NCBI RefSeq assembly: GCF_905171765.1 | Contig: NC_053392.1 | Location: 450,218,722-450,282,721, forward strand | Origin: Bufo bufo | Lineage: Eukaryota > Chordata > Amphibia > Anura > Bufonidae | Length of the DNA stretch: 64,000 bases | Direction of reading: 5' to 3' | In this document: piece by piece, positions 1 to 12,300 of the stretch | Layout of the letters: every line of letters starts with the position of its first letter | How positions within the stretch are numbered: position 1 is the stretch's first letter | The notes under the pieces: model-generated | Databases searched by the model: none | The model's input: the letters and a program-made list of their open reading frames with translations, nothing else | What the model was told of the DNA's origin: nothing | Program-made: the position numbers and the translations under genes

Positions 1-600
1 AACTCTGAAAGTCAGTGGCACGACCTTCATTCCATGTGTGGTCTAGGACCTCATCGTCCCCTGCATCGTCTTCCACCCAGTCTTCCTCCCTGACCTCCTT
101 TTCGGTCTGCACACTGCAGAAAGACGCAGCAGTTGGCACCTGTGTTTCGTCATCATCAGAGACGTGCTGAGGTGGTATTCCCATGTCCTCATCAGGAGAC
201 ATAAGTGGTTGTGCGTCAGTGCATTCTATGTCTTCCACCCCTGGGGAAGGGCTAGGTGGATGCCCTTGGGAAACCCTGCCAGCAGAGTCTTCAAACAGCA
301 TAAGAGACTGCTGCATGACTTGAGGCTCAGACAGGTTCCCCGATATGCACGAGGGTGATGTGACAGACTGATGGGCATGGGTTTCAGGCGCCACCTGTGC
401 GCTTTCTTCAGAAGACTGGGTGGGAGATAATGTGAACGTGCTGGATCCACTGTCGGCCACCCAATTGACTAGCGCCTGTACTTGCTCAGGCCTTACCATC
501 CTTAGAACAGCATTAGGCCCGACCAAATATCGCTGTAGATTCTGGCGGCTACTGGGACCTGAGGTAGTAGTTTCCGTAGGACGTGTAGCTGTAACTAAAA
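1..600 (-). pseudogene. hAT transposase N-terminal region, runs off the left edge
   Basis: Read on the minus strand, one frame stays open from about position 594 to the window edge. It is colinear with the N-terminal part of the hAT at 51.3-51.9 kb: both contain RMVRPEQV followed by NWVAD or DWVAD, then TFTLSPT or FFTLSPT, EPQVMQQSLMLF, the acidic run SDDD, and AASFCSVQT or AAAFCSVQT. In the family this region lies before the BED zinc finger and is probably nuclear and DNA-associated; its function is unknown. No stop is seen in this frame here, but the rest of the protein is outside the window, so whether the copy is intact cannot be judged. The leader continues rightward as the 95-bp repeat array. 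Family assignment is by comparison with the better preserved copies in this window, which have BED and hAT dimerisation motifs. Confidence 0.75.
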
Positions 601-1573
601 AGTGCTTAAGTCTGTTAAAAATAATTAACCGCCAATAAAAACCCTGATGTAGAGTATTGCACTCAATATATTTTTTTTTAACTCTATATGACAGCGGTAT
701 TTGTGGCCTAAATTTAACAGTAATTTATGCACGTCTAATCCCAGATGTGCAGTATATCAAAGGTTTTTTTCACCCCAGTAAGCAAAAAAAATGTATTTCT
801 GGCTAAATGTGACAGTCACTTATGCACGTCTAATCCCAGATGTGGAGTATATTAGAGGGTTTTTTCACCCCAGTAAGCAAAAAGATGTATTTCTGGCCTA
901 AATGTGACAGTCACTTATGCACATCTAATCCCAGATGTGCAGTATATATCAGAGGGTTTTTTCACCCCAGTAATCAAAAAGCCGTATTTCTGGCCTAAAT
1001 GTGACAGTCACTTATGCACGTCTAATCCCAGATGTGCAGTATATTAGAGGGTTTTTTCATCCCAGTAACCAAAAAGCCGTATTTCTGGCCTAAATGTGAC
1101 AGTCACTTATGCACGTCTAATCCCAGATGTGCAGTATATTAGAGGGTTTTTTCATCCCAGTAACCAAAAAGCCGTATTTCTGGCCTAAATCTGACAGTCA
1201 CTTATGCACGTCTAATCCCAGATGTGCAGTATATTAGAGGGTTTTTTCTCCCCAGTAAGCAAAAAGATGTATTTCTGGCCTAAATGTGACAGTCACTTAT
1301 GCACGTCTAATCCCAGATGTGCAGTATATATCACAGAGTTTTTTCACCCCAGTAACCAAAAAGCCGTATTTCTGGCTTAAATGTGACAGTCACTTATGCA
1401 AGTCTAATCCCAGATGTGTAGTATATACTCACCTAAAGAATTATTAGGAACACCTGTTCTATTTCTCATTAATGCAATTATCTAGTCAACCAATCACATG
1501 GCAGTTGCTTCAATGCATTTAGGGGTGTGGTCCTGGTCAAGACAATCTCCTGAACTCCAAACTGAATGTCAGA

Positions 1574-2932
1574 ATGGGAAAGAAAGGTAATTTAAGCAAT
1601 TTTGAGCGTGGCATGGTTGTTGGTGGCAGACGGGCCGGTCTGAGTATTTCACAATCTGCTCAGTTAGGCTGGTTTCACACGGGCATTGCGGATTGGGGCC
1701 GGATGCGTTCAGAGTGTGTTCAGTAAGAAACTCGCACTATTTTGCAATTAAGTTCAGTCAGTTTTGTCTGTGGTTGCGTTTAGTTGTTCAGTTTTTTCCG
1801 CGCGGGTGCAATGCGTTTTGATGCGTTTTTTTACGCGCATGATAAAAAACTGAATGTTTACAAACAACACCTCTTAGCAACCATCAGTGAAAAACGCATC
1901 GCACCCGCACTTGCTTGCGGATGCAATGCGTTTTTCTCGGAGCCCCATTCACTTCTATGGGGCCAGGGCAGCGTGAAAAACGCAGAATATAGAACATGCT
2001 GCGATTTTCACGCAACGCAGAACTGATGCATGAAAAACAACGCTCATATACAAAGCACCATAGAAATGAATTGGTCAGAATTCAGTGCGGATGCTATGCG
2101 TTCACGTCACGCATTGAACCCGCGGGGAAAACTCGCTCGTGTGAAAGGGACCTTACTGGGATTTTCACGCACAACCATTTCTAGGGTTTACAAAGAATGG
2201 TGTGAAAAGGGAAAAACATCCAGTATGCGGCAGTCCTGTGGGCAAAAATGCCTTGTGGATGCTAGAGGTCAGAGGAGAATGGGCCGACTGATTCAAGCTG
2301 ATAGAAGAGCAACGTTGACTGAAATAACCACTCGTTACAACCGAGGTATGCAGCAAAGCATTTGTGAAGCCACAACACGCACAACCTTGAGGCGGATGGG
2401 CTACAACAGCAGAAGACTCCACCGGGTACCACTCATCTCCACTACAAATAGGAAAAAGAGGCTAGAATTTGCACGAGCTCACCAAAATTGGACTGTTGAA
2501 GACTGGAAAAATGTTGCCTGGTCTGATGAGTCTCGATTTCTGTTGAGACATTCAAATGGTAGAGTCCGAATTTGGCGTAAACAGAATGAGAACATGTATC
2601 CATTCTCTGATGGCTACTTCCAGCAGGATAATGCACCATGTCACAAAGCTCGAATCATTTCAAATTGGTTTCTTGAACATGACAATGAGTTCACTGTACT
2701 AAAATGGCCCCCACAGTCACCAGATCTCAACCCAATAGAGCATCTTTGCGATGTGGTGGAACGGGAGCTTCGTGCCCTGGATGTGCATCCCTCAAATCTC
2801 CATCAACTGCAAGATGTTATCCTATCAATATGGGCCAACATTTCTAAAGAATGCTATCAGCACCTTGTTGAATCAATGCCACGTAGAATTAAGGCAGTTC
2901 TGAAGGCAAAAGGGGGTCCAACACCATATTAG
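1574..2932 (+). pseudogene. Tc1 DD36E transposase, broken by a MITE and a deletion
   Basis: The start is the ATG at 1574, giving MGKKGNLSNFERGMVV, a Tc1 helix-turn-helix beginning. After codon 31 the frame is broken by the MITE at 1667-2152 and resumes at 2156 with LGFSRTTISRVYKEW. The first catalytic D is in WSDESRF; the second is in FQQDNAPCH; the E is in LNPIEHL. Between RKQNENM and YPFSDGYFQ roughly 70 residues expected for the family are missing, so the catalytic core is deleted and the protein cannot be active. The C-terminal end KAKGGPTPY is complete. The longest open frame (2030-2932) begins inside the MITE, so its first 41 residues are MITE-derived. A conserved Trp after the catalytic E is Cys here. 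Confidence 0.9.
1667..2152. mobile_element. Palindromic MITE with TTA duplication (Harbinger-like)
   Basis: This 486-bp insertion lies inside the Tc1 transposase frame. It is flanked by TTA at 1664-1666 and 2153-2155, a 3-bp TWA duplication as made by PIF/Harbinger transposases. Its ends are an imperfect inverted pair around TTTCACACG. The interior is rich in GCGTGAAAA/TTTTCACGC-type arms. It codes for nothing. The same terminal type occurs at 18462, 45164 and 47082. Family assignment rests on the duplication and termini only. Confidence 0.75.
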
Positions 2933-5395
2933 TATGGTGTTCCTAATAATTCTTTAGGTGAGTGTATATCAGAGGGTTTTTTCACCCCAATAACCAAAAA
3001 GCCGTATTTCTGGCCTAAATGTGACAGTCACTTATGCGTGTCTAATCCCAGATGTGCAGTATATTAGAGGGTTTTTTCACCCCAGTAAGCAAAAAGATGT
3101 ATTTCTGGCCTAAATGTGACAGTCACTGATGCATGTCTAATCCCAGATGTGCAGTATATTATAGGGTTTTTTCACCCCAGTAAGCAAAAATATGTATTTC
3201 TGGCCTAAATGTGACAGTCACTTATGCACTTCTAATCCCAGATGTGCAGTATATTAGAGGGTTTTTTCAACCCAGTAAGCAAAAAGATGTATTTCTGGCC
3301 TAAATGTGACACTCACTTATGCACGTCTAATCCCAGATGTGCAGTATATTAGAGGGTTTTTTCACCCCAGTAAGGAAAAAGATGTATTTCTGGCCTAAAT
3401 GTGACAGTCACTTATGCACGTCTAATCCCAGATGTGCAGTATATTAGAGGGTTTTTTCACCCCAGTAACCAAAAAGCCGTATTTCTGGCATAAATGTGAC
3501 AGTCACTTATGCACGTCTAATCCCAGATGTACAGTATATATCAGAGGGTTTTTTTACCCCAGTAACCAAAAAGCCATATTTCTGGCCTAAATGTGACAGT
3601 CACTTATGCACGTCGAATCCCAGATGTGCAGTATATTAGAGAGTTTTTTCACCCCAGTAAGCAAAAAGATGTATTTCTGGCCTAAATGTGACAGTCACTT
3701 ATGCATGTCTAATCCCAGATGTGCAGTATATTAGAGAGTTTTTTCACCCCAGTAAGCAAAAAGATGTATTTCTGGCCTAAATGTGACACTCACTTATGCA
3801 CGTCTAATCCCAGATGTGCAGTATATTAGAGGGTTTTTTCACCCCAGTAAGGAAAAAGATGTATTTCTGGACTAAATGTGACAGTCACTTATGCACGTCT
3901 AATCCCAGATGTGCAGTATATTAGAGGTTTTTTTCACCCCAGTAAGCAAAAAGATGTATTTCTGGCCTAAATGTGACAGTCACTTATGCACGTCTAATCT
4001 CAGATGTGCAGTATATATCAGAACGTTTTTTCACCCCAGTAACCAAAAAGCCGTATTTCTGGCCTAAATGTGACAGTCACTTATGCACGTCTAATCCCAA
4101 ATGTGCAGTATATATCAGAACGTTTTTTCACCCCAGTAACCAAAAAGCCATATTTCTGGCCTAAATGTGACAGTCACTTATGCACGTCTAATGCCAGATG
4201 TGCAGTATATTAGAGGGTTTTTTCACCACAATAAGCAAAAAGATGTATTTCTGGCCTAAATGTGACAGTCACTTATGCACGTCTAATCCCAGATGTGCAG
4301 TATATATCAGAGGGTTTTTTCACCCCAGTAACCAAAAAGCCGTATTTCTGGCCTAAATGTGACAGTCACTTATGCACGTCTAATCCCAGATGTGCAGTAT
4401 ATATCAGAAAGTTTTTTCACCCCAGTAACCAAAAAGCCATATTTCTGGCCTAAATGTGACAGTCACTTATGCACGTCTAATGCCAGATGTGCAGTTTATT
4501 AGAGGGTTTTTTCACCCCAATAAGCAAAAAGATGTATTTCTGGCCTAAATGTGACAGTCACTTATGCATGTCTAATCCCAGATGTGCAGTATATTAGAGG
4601 GTTTTTTCACCCCAGTAAGCAAAAAGATGTATTTCTGGCCTAAATGTGACAGTCACTTATGCACGTCTAATCCCAGATGTGCTGTATATTAGAGGGTTTT
4701 TTCACCCCAGTAAGGAAAAAGATGTATTTCTGGCCTAAATGTGACAGTCACTTATGCACGTCTAATCCCAGATGTGCAGTATATTAGAGGGTTTTTTCAC
4801 CCCAGTAAGCAAAAAGATGTATTTCTGGCCTAAATGTGACAGTCACTTATGCATGTCTAATCCCAGATGTGCAGTATATATCAGAACGTTTTTTCACCCC
4901 AGTAACCAAAAAGCCATATTTCTGGCCTAAATGTGACAGTCACTTATGCACGTCTAATGCCAGATGTGCAGTATATTAGAGGTTTTTTTTCACCCCAGTA
5001 AGCAAAAATATGTATTTCTGGCCTAAATGTGACAGTCACTTATGCATGTCTAATCCCAGATGTGCAGTATATTAGAGAGTTTCTTCACCCCAGTAAGCAA
5101 AAAGATGTATTTCTGGCCTAAATGTGACAGTCACTTATGCACATCTAATCCCAGATGTGCAGTATATCAGAGGGTTTTTTCACCCCAGTAACCAAAAAGC
5201 CGTATTTCTGGCCTAAATGTGACACTCACTTATGCACAGCTAATCCCAGATGTGCAGTATATTAGAGGTTTTTTTTCACCCCAGTAACCAAAAAGCCATA
5301 TTTATGGCCTAAATGTGACACTCACTTATGCACGTCTAATCCTAGATGTGCGCTATATGAAAAAAAGTTTTTTTTTTAACCCCAGTAAGCAAAAA

Positions 5396-5807
5396 GCTGT
5401 ATTTCTGGACTTGCAGACATGCAGATAGCCTGTGCTTGTGCATTATCGTTGCATAAAATGGCTGCCGATTATGTATTGATATTGACAAGCTGAAAGAAAA
5501 AAAAGTTTGTTTTCAGCAGTAGTTGGCTCAGGGCAGGCTTCAAAAAATTGTGCACTGCACCCACAAAACACATTTGCTGTAGATCGCTGAGTAAAAAAAG
5601 CAGTTCTTGATAAGATTACTCCCTGATCTCTCCCTCACAGCATCTGCAGCCTCTCTCTACACTAATCCGAGCAGAGTGACGGGCGGCGCTACGTAAATAG
5701 AGGCTGGTTCACATGCTGCAGTTGGCCAATCACAGCCATGCCAATAGTAGGCATGGCTGTGATGGTCTTTTGGGGCAAGTAGTATGACGCTTGTTGATTG
5801 GCTGCTC
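5396..5807 (-). other. hAT 5' leader and promoter-proximal region
   Basis: This stretch is the complement of about 56.76-57.17 kb, the leader of the hAT at 55.05-60.93 kb: both share the ATAATCGGCAGCC / GGCTGCCGAT-type segment, the CTACACTAATCCGAGCAGAG motif, and the TTGGCCAATCACAGCCATGC stretch. In hAT orientation it precedes the minisatellite, so the element at the left edge reads leftward from here. Homology stops abruptly near 5807, where a different repeat begins; the 5' inverted terminus of this hAT is therefore missing or displaced. Confidence 0.7.
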
Positions 5808-6205
5808 ATGCTCCAATGCGCTCCCTTGCCCTGAGCTAGATCGGGCAGGGCACGTGCTCTTTTGTTTTCAATAAAACACGGCCGAGCGGAAGCTTCCGCC
5901 CGGCAGTGTGTTCGGTGACATCGCCGGATCTGATGGGTGGGCTTTAGCACTGCCCTAGCCGTTTTACTGATTAGGGCAGCGCTAAATCCCGTCCATCAGT
6001 GGCAGTGACATCACCGGGGTTCCTGGCAGCCCCATGGAGAGCCCCGGTACGTCACCGGATCTCCAAAAAATGCCTTTGCCCTGCACGATTTAGCGCAGGG
6101 CAAAGGAAAGCATTGGAGCATGAACTGCTCCGATGCTCATGTCAGGGGGGCTCCCGGGGTGAAAATGGAGGTATGTCCGGGTTCAGCTCTGAACCCAGAG
6201 AACCC
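5808..6205. repeat. G/C-rich inverted repeat of unknown family
   Basis: Two arms face each other: CATGCTCCAATGCGCTCCC with CCTTGCCCTGAG near 5808-5840, and CTTTGCCCTGCACGATTT ... GCATTGGAGCATGAAC near 6080-6123. Smaller palindromes (GGGCAGGGC, GCGCAGGGC) lie within. Base composition is much higher in G+C than the following 1.5 kb. It looks like a foldback DNA element fused to the truncated hAT leader. I cannot name the family. Confidence 0.5.
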
Positions 6206-7867
6206 CTTTAAGGACGCAGCCATTTTTCACCTTAAGGACCAGGCCATTTTTAGCAAATCTGACATATGTCACTTTATGTGGTGATAACTTTAAAACGCTT
6301 CTACTTATCCAGGCCATTCTGAGACTGTTTTCTAGTCACATATTGTACTTCATGACAGTGGTAAAACTGAGTAAAAAAAAATTCATTTCTATTTACAAAA
6401 AAATACCAAATTTACAAAAAATTAATAAATTAGCAAATTTCCAAATTTCTATTTCTCTACTTTTATGATAGATAGTAATAACTATTTTTAAAGTTATTAG
6501 TTTACATTCCCCATATGTCTACTACATGTTTAGATCATTTTGTGAATGCCATTTTATTTTTTGTGGACGTTAGAAGGCTTAGAAGTTTAGAAGTTTAGCA
6601 AATTTTTTCATTTTTCAGAAAATTTCCAAAGCCCACTTTTTAAGGACCAGTTCAGGTCTGAAGTCACTTTGTGAGGCTTACATAATAGAAACCACCCAAA
6701 ATGACCACATTTTAGAAACAACACCCCTCAAGGTATTCAAAACAGATTTGATAAACTTTGTTAACCCTTTAGGTGTTTCTCAAGAATTAATGGAAAATGG
6801 AGATGAAATTTCAGAATTTCACTTTTTTGGCAGCATTTCCATTTTAATCATTTTTTTTCCACTAACAAAGCAAGGGTTAACAGCCAAGCAAAACTCAATA
6901 TTTATTGCCCTGATTCTGTAGTTTACAGAAACACCCCATATGTGGTCGTAAACCGCTGTACGGGCACATGGCAGGGCGCAGAAGGAAAGGAACACCATAT
7001 GGATTTTGGAAGGGAGATTTCACTGGTATAATTTTAAGCTGCCATGTCACATTTGAAGACCACCTGATGCTAGAGTAGAAACTTCAAAAAAGACCCCATT
7101 TTAAAAACTACTGGATAAGATGGCAGTTTTGCAGGCACTATTTTAGGGTACATATGATTTTTGGTTGCTTTATATTACACTTTTTGTGAGGCAAGGTAAC
7201 AAAAAATAGCTTTTTGGCACAGTTTTTATTTTTGGTTATTTACAATGTTCATCTGACAGGTTAAATCATGTGCTATTTTTATAGAGATGGTTGTTACGGA
7301 CGTGACAATACCAAATATGACTACTTTTTTTGTTGTTTGTTTCAGTTTTACATAATAAAGCATTTTTTTTTTGTGTGTCTCCATATTCTGAAAGCCATAG
7401 TTTTTTTGTTTTTTTGGGGGGACTGTCTTATGTAGAGTCAAATTTTTCTCGGTATGAGATGACAGTTTGATTGGTACTATTTTAGGGTGCGTATGACTTT
7501 TTGATTACTTGGTATTAAACTTTTTGTAATATAAGGTGACAAAAAAATTGCTTTTTTGACAAACTTTTAATTTTTAACGGTGTTCACCTGAGGGGTTAGG
7601 TCATGTGATATTTTTATATAACTGGCTCTTACGGATGCGGCGATACCTAATATGTCTACTTTTTTATTTATTACATTTTTACACAATAACAGCATTTTTT
7701 AATTTAAAAAAATCTTGTTTTAGTGGGGTTTTTTTTAATGCAATTGTCTTAAGTAGGGTCTCATTTGGGGGCGTGGCCTGACCGAGCTAGATGGCGGCTG
7801 CTTGAGAGCGGAGCTCCCGCCACTAGATTCCCTACAGCCTATTTAATAGCACTACCCGTGAGCAGAA

Positions 7868-8883
7868 ATGAAGATCCAACCTAAGGACTCTGCTAGAACC
7901 ACCACAGACCAGAAGCGGGACCCTCCACAACAACCCGAGATGGAGAAATACTTCCAAAAATCGACTCCCCAGACACCCGCACGCTCAGGCAAGATGGCGC
8001 AGAAGTGGCATGGGGAAGACGGCGCATCGGGGGACCTGAGTCATGAGGCTCAACATACAGAAATGGGAGAGGTATGTGGGGCTTGTCCTGGTGACGACTC
8101 AGCAAAGCGCTGGCCCCGATTGCAGCAGACCTTGCTACCATCAAGGCGGATGTACGCCATATTGGAGATAGAGTGGAGTCTTTAGAGCAGGTGCAGGAGG
8201 CCATGCTGACTTTCGATACGGCGGTTAGAGACAACCTGGGGGCACATACTAGAGCTATGAATAGTTTACTCCTACAAATGGAAGACCAGGAGAATAGGAG
8301 CAGAAGGTGCAACATCAGAATTAGAGGATTACCAGAGGCTGAGGAGAAGGAGGATCTGATGAGCTCCATGGGCCTGCTATTTACTTCACTGCTAGGGCCT
8401 GAGAGGGCCAAAGGCGTCATAATAGAAAGAGTACACAGAGCCTTGCGGCCAAAACCTGGATCAGCGGAAAACCCTAGAGATATTATCTGTGGTTTGCTGA
8501 GCTATAGGGACACAGAGGATATCCTGGAAAAAGCAAGGGCTAAAGGAGAAATACACCTGCAAGGAAGAAGCATTCAAATCTACCAAGATTTAGCGGCCTC
8601 CACGCTGCAGAAGAAAAGGCTACTTAAACCGCTAACTGACCTTCTCCGGTCCTCAAAACTGCCTTATAGGTGGTTATTCCCATTTGGCATCTTGATCACG
8701 GCGGGTAACTGCAGGTTCACTGTCAGGACATCTGCGGACTTAACACCGGTGGATGTCCCTTCTTGGCTGCCAGTGCCTTCAGAAGAGCTTCCGCCATTAC
8801 CTCAAGCCTCTGCCTGGCAGAAGCCGAAACAACAGAGAACCGGCCGCAGTAGGAAGATGGCGAACAGAGATATGGATATCTGA
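7868..8883 (+). pseudogene. L1 ORF1 protein (RNA chaperone), frameshifted
   Basis: L1 ORF1p forms trimers through a coiled coil and coats the element RNA in cytoplasmic particles. The first segment starts at ATG 7868 (MKIQPKDSARTTT) and stays open past 8092; the second frame carries ADLATIKADVRHIGDRVESLE (heptad-like) and then NIRIRGLPEAEE, the start of the RRM-like domain typical of L1 ORF1p. The C-terminal domain shows VHRALRPK, ILEKARAKG and YQDLAASTLQKKR. One frameshift between about 8092 and 8110 separates the N-terminal disordered part from the coiled coil. Allowing for it, the protein would be about 338 residues, the usual size for the family. The ATG at 8173 is internal and not the native start. 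Confidence 0.85.
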
Positions 8884-9382
8884 TGCTGAAGATGTGAAGC
8901 AGACGCTTACGATCCAGTGAGCATAAGGGGACAGTGTCTATTAAGATATTTCACCAATGCAATTCCCTTCTCCCCCTTTTATCCCCCCCCCCTTTCTTCT
9001 CCTTTATGCTCTATATATGCTCTTTATATCTTGATATGTGCGCATATGCTTATGGATCTACTATCCATTATCTCACTAATGTAACCGTTTGCTAGGCAGC
9101 GATATTGCCCTCATGGCAGACTATGATTGGATAGAATAATTCACCTCTATTTTCTGCAAAATAGGCCAGTAGGAGAGTCTAGGCCGATCAGGGTTTACTG
9201 ATGTTACTTAGTTCCCTTCCCCCTACTACTACTACTAGGAACTCAGTTAGGGTTTCCTACCCTGTTGTATATCTGCAGGTTTCATATTCAGTTAATAATT
9301 ATTTTCAACTAATGTTTTGTGCTCCATCTTCTGGTCAAACTTATGCTTGCAAGGGATTATATGTCATTGTATTGGTACATGA

Positions 9383-12300
9383 ATGGCACCTCTAGTTGTT
9401 AATATCGCCACATACAATGTGCACGGTTGCAACAACCCAATTAAAAGGAGCCGTGTGTTCCGGAGTATTAAAAAAGCAGCGATTGATGTTATTATGCTGT
9501 AAGAAACTCATTTTACGGCCCGACACATTCCAAATTTCAATAACACTCCCTTTCATCATTGGTACCATTCTTGCTCCGATAATGCCGCTTCTAAGGGAGT
9601 GAGCATAGGGATCAATAAGAATGTTCCATTCACTCTCTACTCACAATTGGCGGATCCTGGAGGCAGATACCTCCTGCTGAACTGCGAGATAGGGCATACT
9701 AAATATACGATATGCAATCTATATGCACCGAATGTAAAAACAGTCCACTGGCTCATAGAAACCTTGGATAAAGTAGCCGCATTTGCCTCTGGTGGGTTAA
9801 TAATTGGAGGGGACTTTAATTTGACCCTAAATCCGTTATTGGACTCCTCATCCAAGAAATCGGCTATATCATTCAGGGCACTGAAGTCCTTACAGACTCG
9901 CCTACGGGATATTCATGTAGTAGATGTGTGGAGGTCAATTCATGGGGATAAAAGAGATTATACCTTCTATTCAAATCCTCATAAATCGTACCAGAGACTG
10001 GATTATATTATGATCCAGGACACCAGTCTGACATTGGTGCGGTCGGCTGATATAGATTGCATAGCGATTTCTGATCATGCAATGGTACAATGCGCCTTAC
10101 AGGTCCCTAACACAAGAGGGAAGGAATGGTCATGGAGATTGAACCATACGTTATTGGACACACAATCTGAGGTAAATGCTATCACTAAGAAACTGCAAGA
10201 GTATTTTGATCTCAATGTAAACACCTCAACCACACCTGCTTTTACATGGGAAGCACATAAGGCGGTTATACGAGGTGAATTTATAGCTTTAGGGGCGCAT
10301 CTAAAAAGGGAAAGGACAAAGCAACTGACTGAGTTACTGACCCGTATCTCCCAAGTAGAGAGAACCCATGAAAGATCTTTGGCAATTAGGGATCTTGAGA
10401 CACTTATAAGGCTCAGACAGGAACTTAAAACACTGCTTAATGTTAAAGCGGCAAAAGCCTATTTAAGGGTGAAGCACAAACACTATATACATGGGAATAG
10501 AGGCAGCAAAGTCTTGTCCGCCATGATTAAAAAACGAACTGAGCAGACCTTTATTAAGCAAATGGTGACTCAAACAGGGAAGATCACAGTAGACCCTGGT
10601 GAAATTTCTAAGGTGTTCACTAAATATTACCATGATCTATACAATCTGCGGAAGGGGGAGACTACTGAGTAACAGCTAGTTAGGCAAGGGAGGACAAATA
10701 CCTTTTTACAGGAACTAGGGTTGCCGTCGCTGTCTACATAGGAAAGTGAGACTCTAATTGCTCCAATAACACTTCAAGAAGTAGAGAAAGTCCTAAAATC
10801 AACACCTAAAGGGAAAAGCCCGGGACCTGACGGGTTGACGGTAGCATACTACAAAAACTTCTTTCCAATATTAGGCCCTCATATTGTCTCTCTCTTTAAC
10901 TCACTATTAAAGGGAACACCACTACCTAAGCAGGCACTAGAAGCCCATATTACAGTCTTACCAAAGCCAGGGAAGGACCCTAACCTGCCTTCTAGCTACA
11001 GGCCAATTTCATTGCTTAACGCTGATGTTAAGTTATGGGCAAAAGTCCTGGCCTATAGAATCTCCCCCCTTCTCAAGAACTTGGTCTCACCGGAGCAGTC
11101 AGGCTTCGTGGGTGGAAGGGAGTGCAGGGATAGCACCTTTCGGGTCATAATGGCACAACAATATGCTTTGTCACATGGACATAATATCACGTTGTTAAGC
11201 ACTGACGCTGAAAAAGCGTTTGACAGAGTGGATTGGCAGTTTATGGCGGCCTCCCTTCGCAAGTTTGGTTTTCCTCCCCAATTTGTGGCCGCTGTGCTAT
11301 CCCTGTACTCCTCCCCCCACGGCAAAAATCCATGTAAATGGTAGTCTTTCCGCCCATTTTGATATAAGGAATGGGACAAGGCAGGGCTGCCCATTGTCAC
11401 CGACTCTATTTATCCTTTGTTTGGAAACCTTCCTACAAGCGATAAGACAGGATAATGAGATACAGGGACTTAAGGTAGGTCACCAGATGCATAAAGTTGC
11501 GGCGTTTGCCGACAACATGCTTCTGTTGTTGTCAAACCCTAGAACTGCATTCCCTGCACTATTAAGGCAATTGGATAATTTTGGGAATATGTCTAACTTT
11601 AAAATAAACTTAGCTAAATGTGTTGCTTTAGGGGTTAACACTCCGCAGTCGACTATAACTTATCTTAAATCACATTACCCCTTCCAGTGGAAAGTGGAGA
11701 GTATAGATTACCTTGGAGTTCAAATAACGAAGCACCCGGATCAACTCTTCTCCCAAAATTACCCCAAATTACTGGAGAGTATTAAGCTACAACTAAAAGA
11801 ACTTAAAATACCTTTTCTGACATGGTTAGGGAGAAAAAATGTTATTAAAACCTATATTTTGCCCAAATTATTATATTTAATGCAGACTTTACCAATAGCA
11901 CTACCCTGTCAATTTTTAGGTCAAATAAGAAGAACCTTAACCTCGTTTGAGTGGAATCAGGCTAAGCCCAGGATTGCATATAAGCAACTAATACTTCCGA
12001 AACATAAGGGTGTGTTTGTATTGCCGGATGGGAATAGTTATTATAGAGCAATTCAAATGAGGTTACATTCTGAGATCATAAACCTAAAAGTGGAAAAGAT
12101 GGGTTGTCAAATAGCGAGGAAGCTGTTAGGACCTATAGGAATAGCCAATTTGTGGGCCGTTGGACAAAATAGTCATAAGGGTCATAATGCTCCTACAATA
12201 CTTAAAGGTGTGGTTGACTCTTGGCACAAATTGTCAAAATTTTTACATCCCACTAGTTGCATCTCCCCCTTGATGCCCATCAAATTTCTACCTTACCTGA

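Larger units (their letters stand above)
1428..2964 (+). mobile_element. Tc1/mariner element, DD36E type (non-autonomous)
   Basis: The element has inverted termini built on CTCACCTAAAGAATTATTAG (left, from about 1428) and its complement (right, ending about 2964), at TA-rich sites within the 95-bp array. The transposase frame inside has its second catalytic D (FQQDNAPCH) and E (LNPIEHL) separated by 36 residues, the spacing described for the DD36E (Incomer) lineage. The left end lacks two bases present at the right end. An internal deletion and a MITE insertion leave it non-autonomous. It inserted after the array already existed, because array units continue in register on both sides. Confidence 0.9.
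690..5395 (-). repeat. 95-bp minisatellite array in hAT leader, interrupted by a Tc1
   Basis: A unit of about 95-97 bp recurs through the whole interval except for the Tc1 insertion at about 1428-2964. Each unit carries CTTATGCACGTCTAATCCCA, a GTGCAGTATAT segment, a T-run, CACCCCAGTAA and TTTCTGGCCTAAATGTGACA. I estimate roughly 33 units from the length. The same unit, on the opposite strand, occurs about six times at 57.18-57.79 kb in the leader of another hAT, so the array belongs to the transposon and was amplified here. Short frames inside it (for example around 3973-4453) repeat the same peptide and are incidental. It is not a CRISPR array: the units abut without unique spacers and the genome is eukaryotic. 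Confidence 0.9.

Noticed and set aside
3973..4453. Repeated short proteins of 63 residues
   Set aside because: They are translations of the minisatellite unit, with no start context or conservation beyond the repeat.
690..5395. Regular direct repeats that might suggest a CRISPR array
   Set aside because: The 95-bp units follow each other without unique spacers, the window is clearly animal DNA, and the same unit lies in a hAT leader elsewhere.
7893..8420. 175-residue frame on the minus strand
   Set aside because: It lies antisense to L1 ORF1, which has family motifs; it is a shadow frame.
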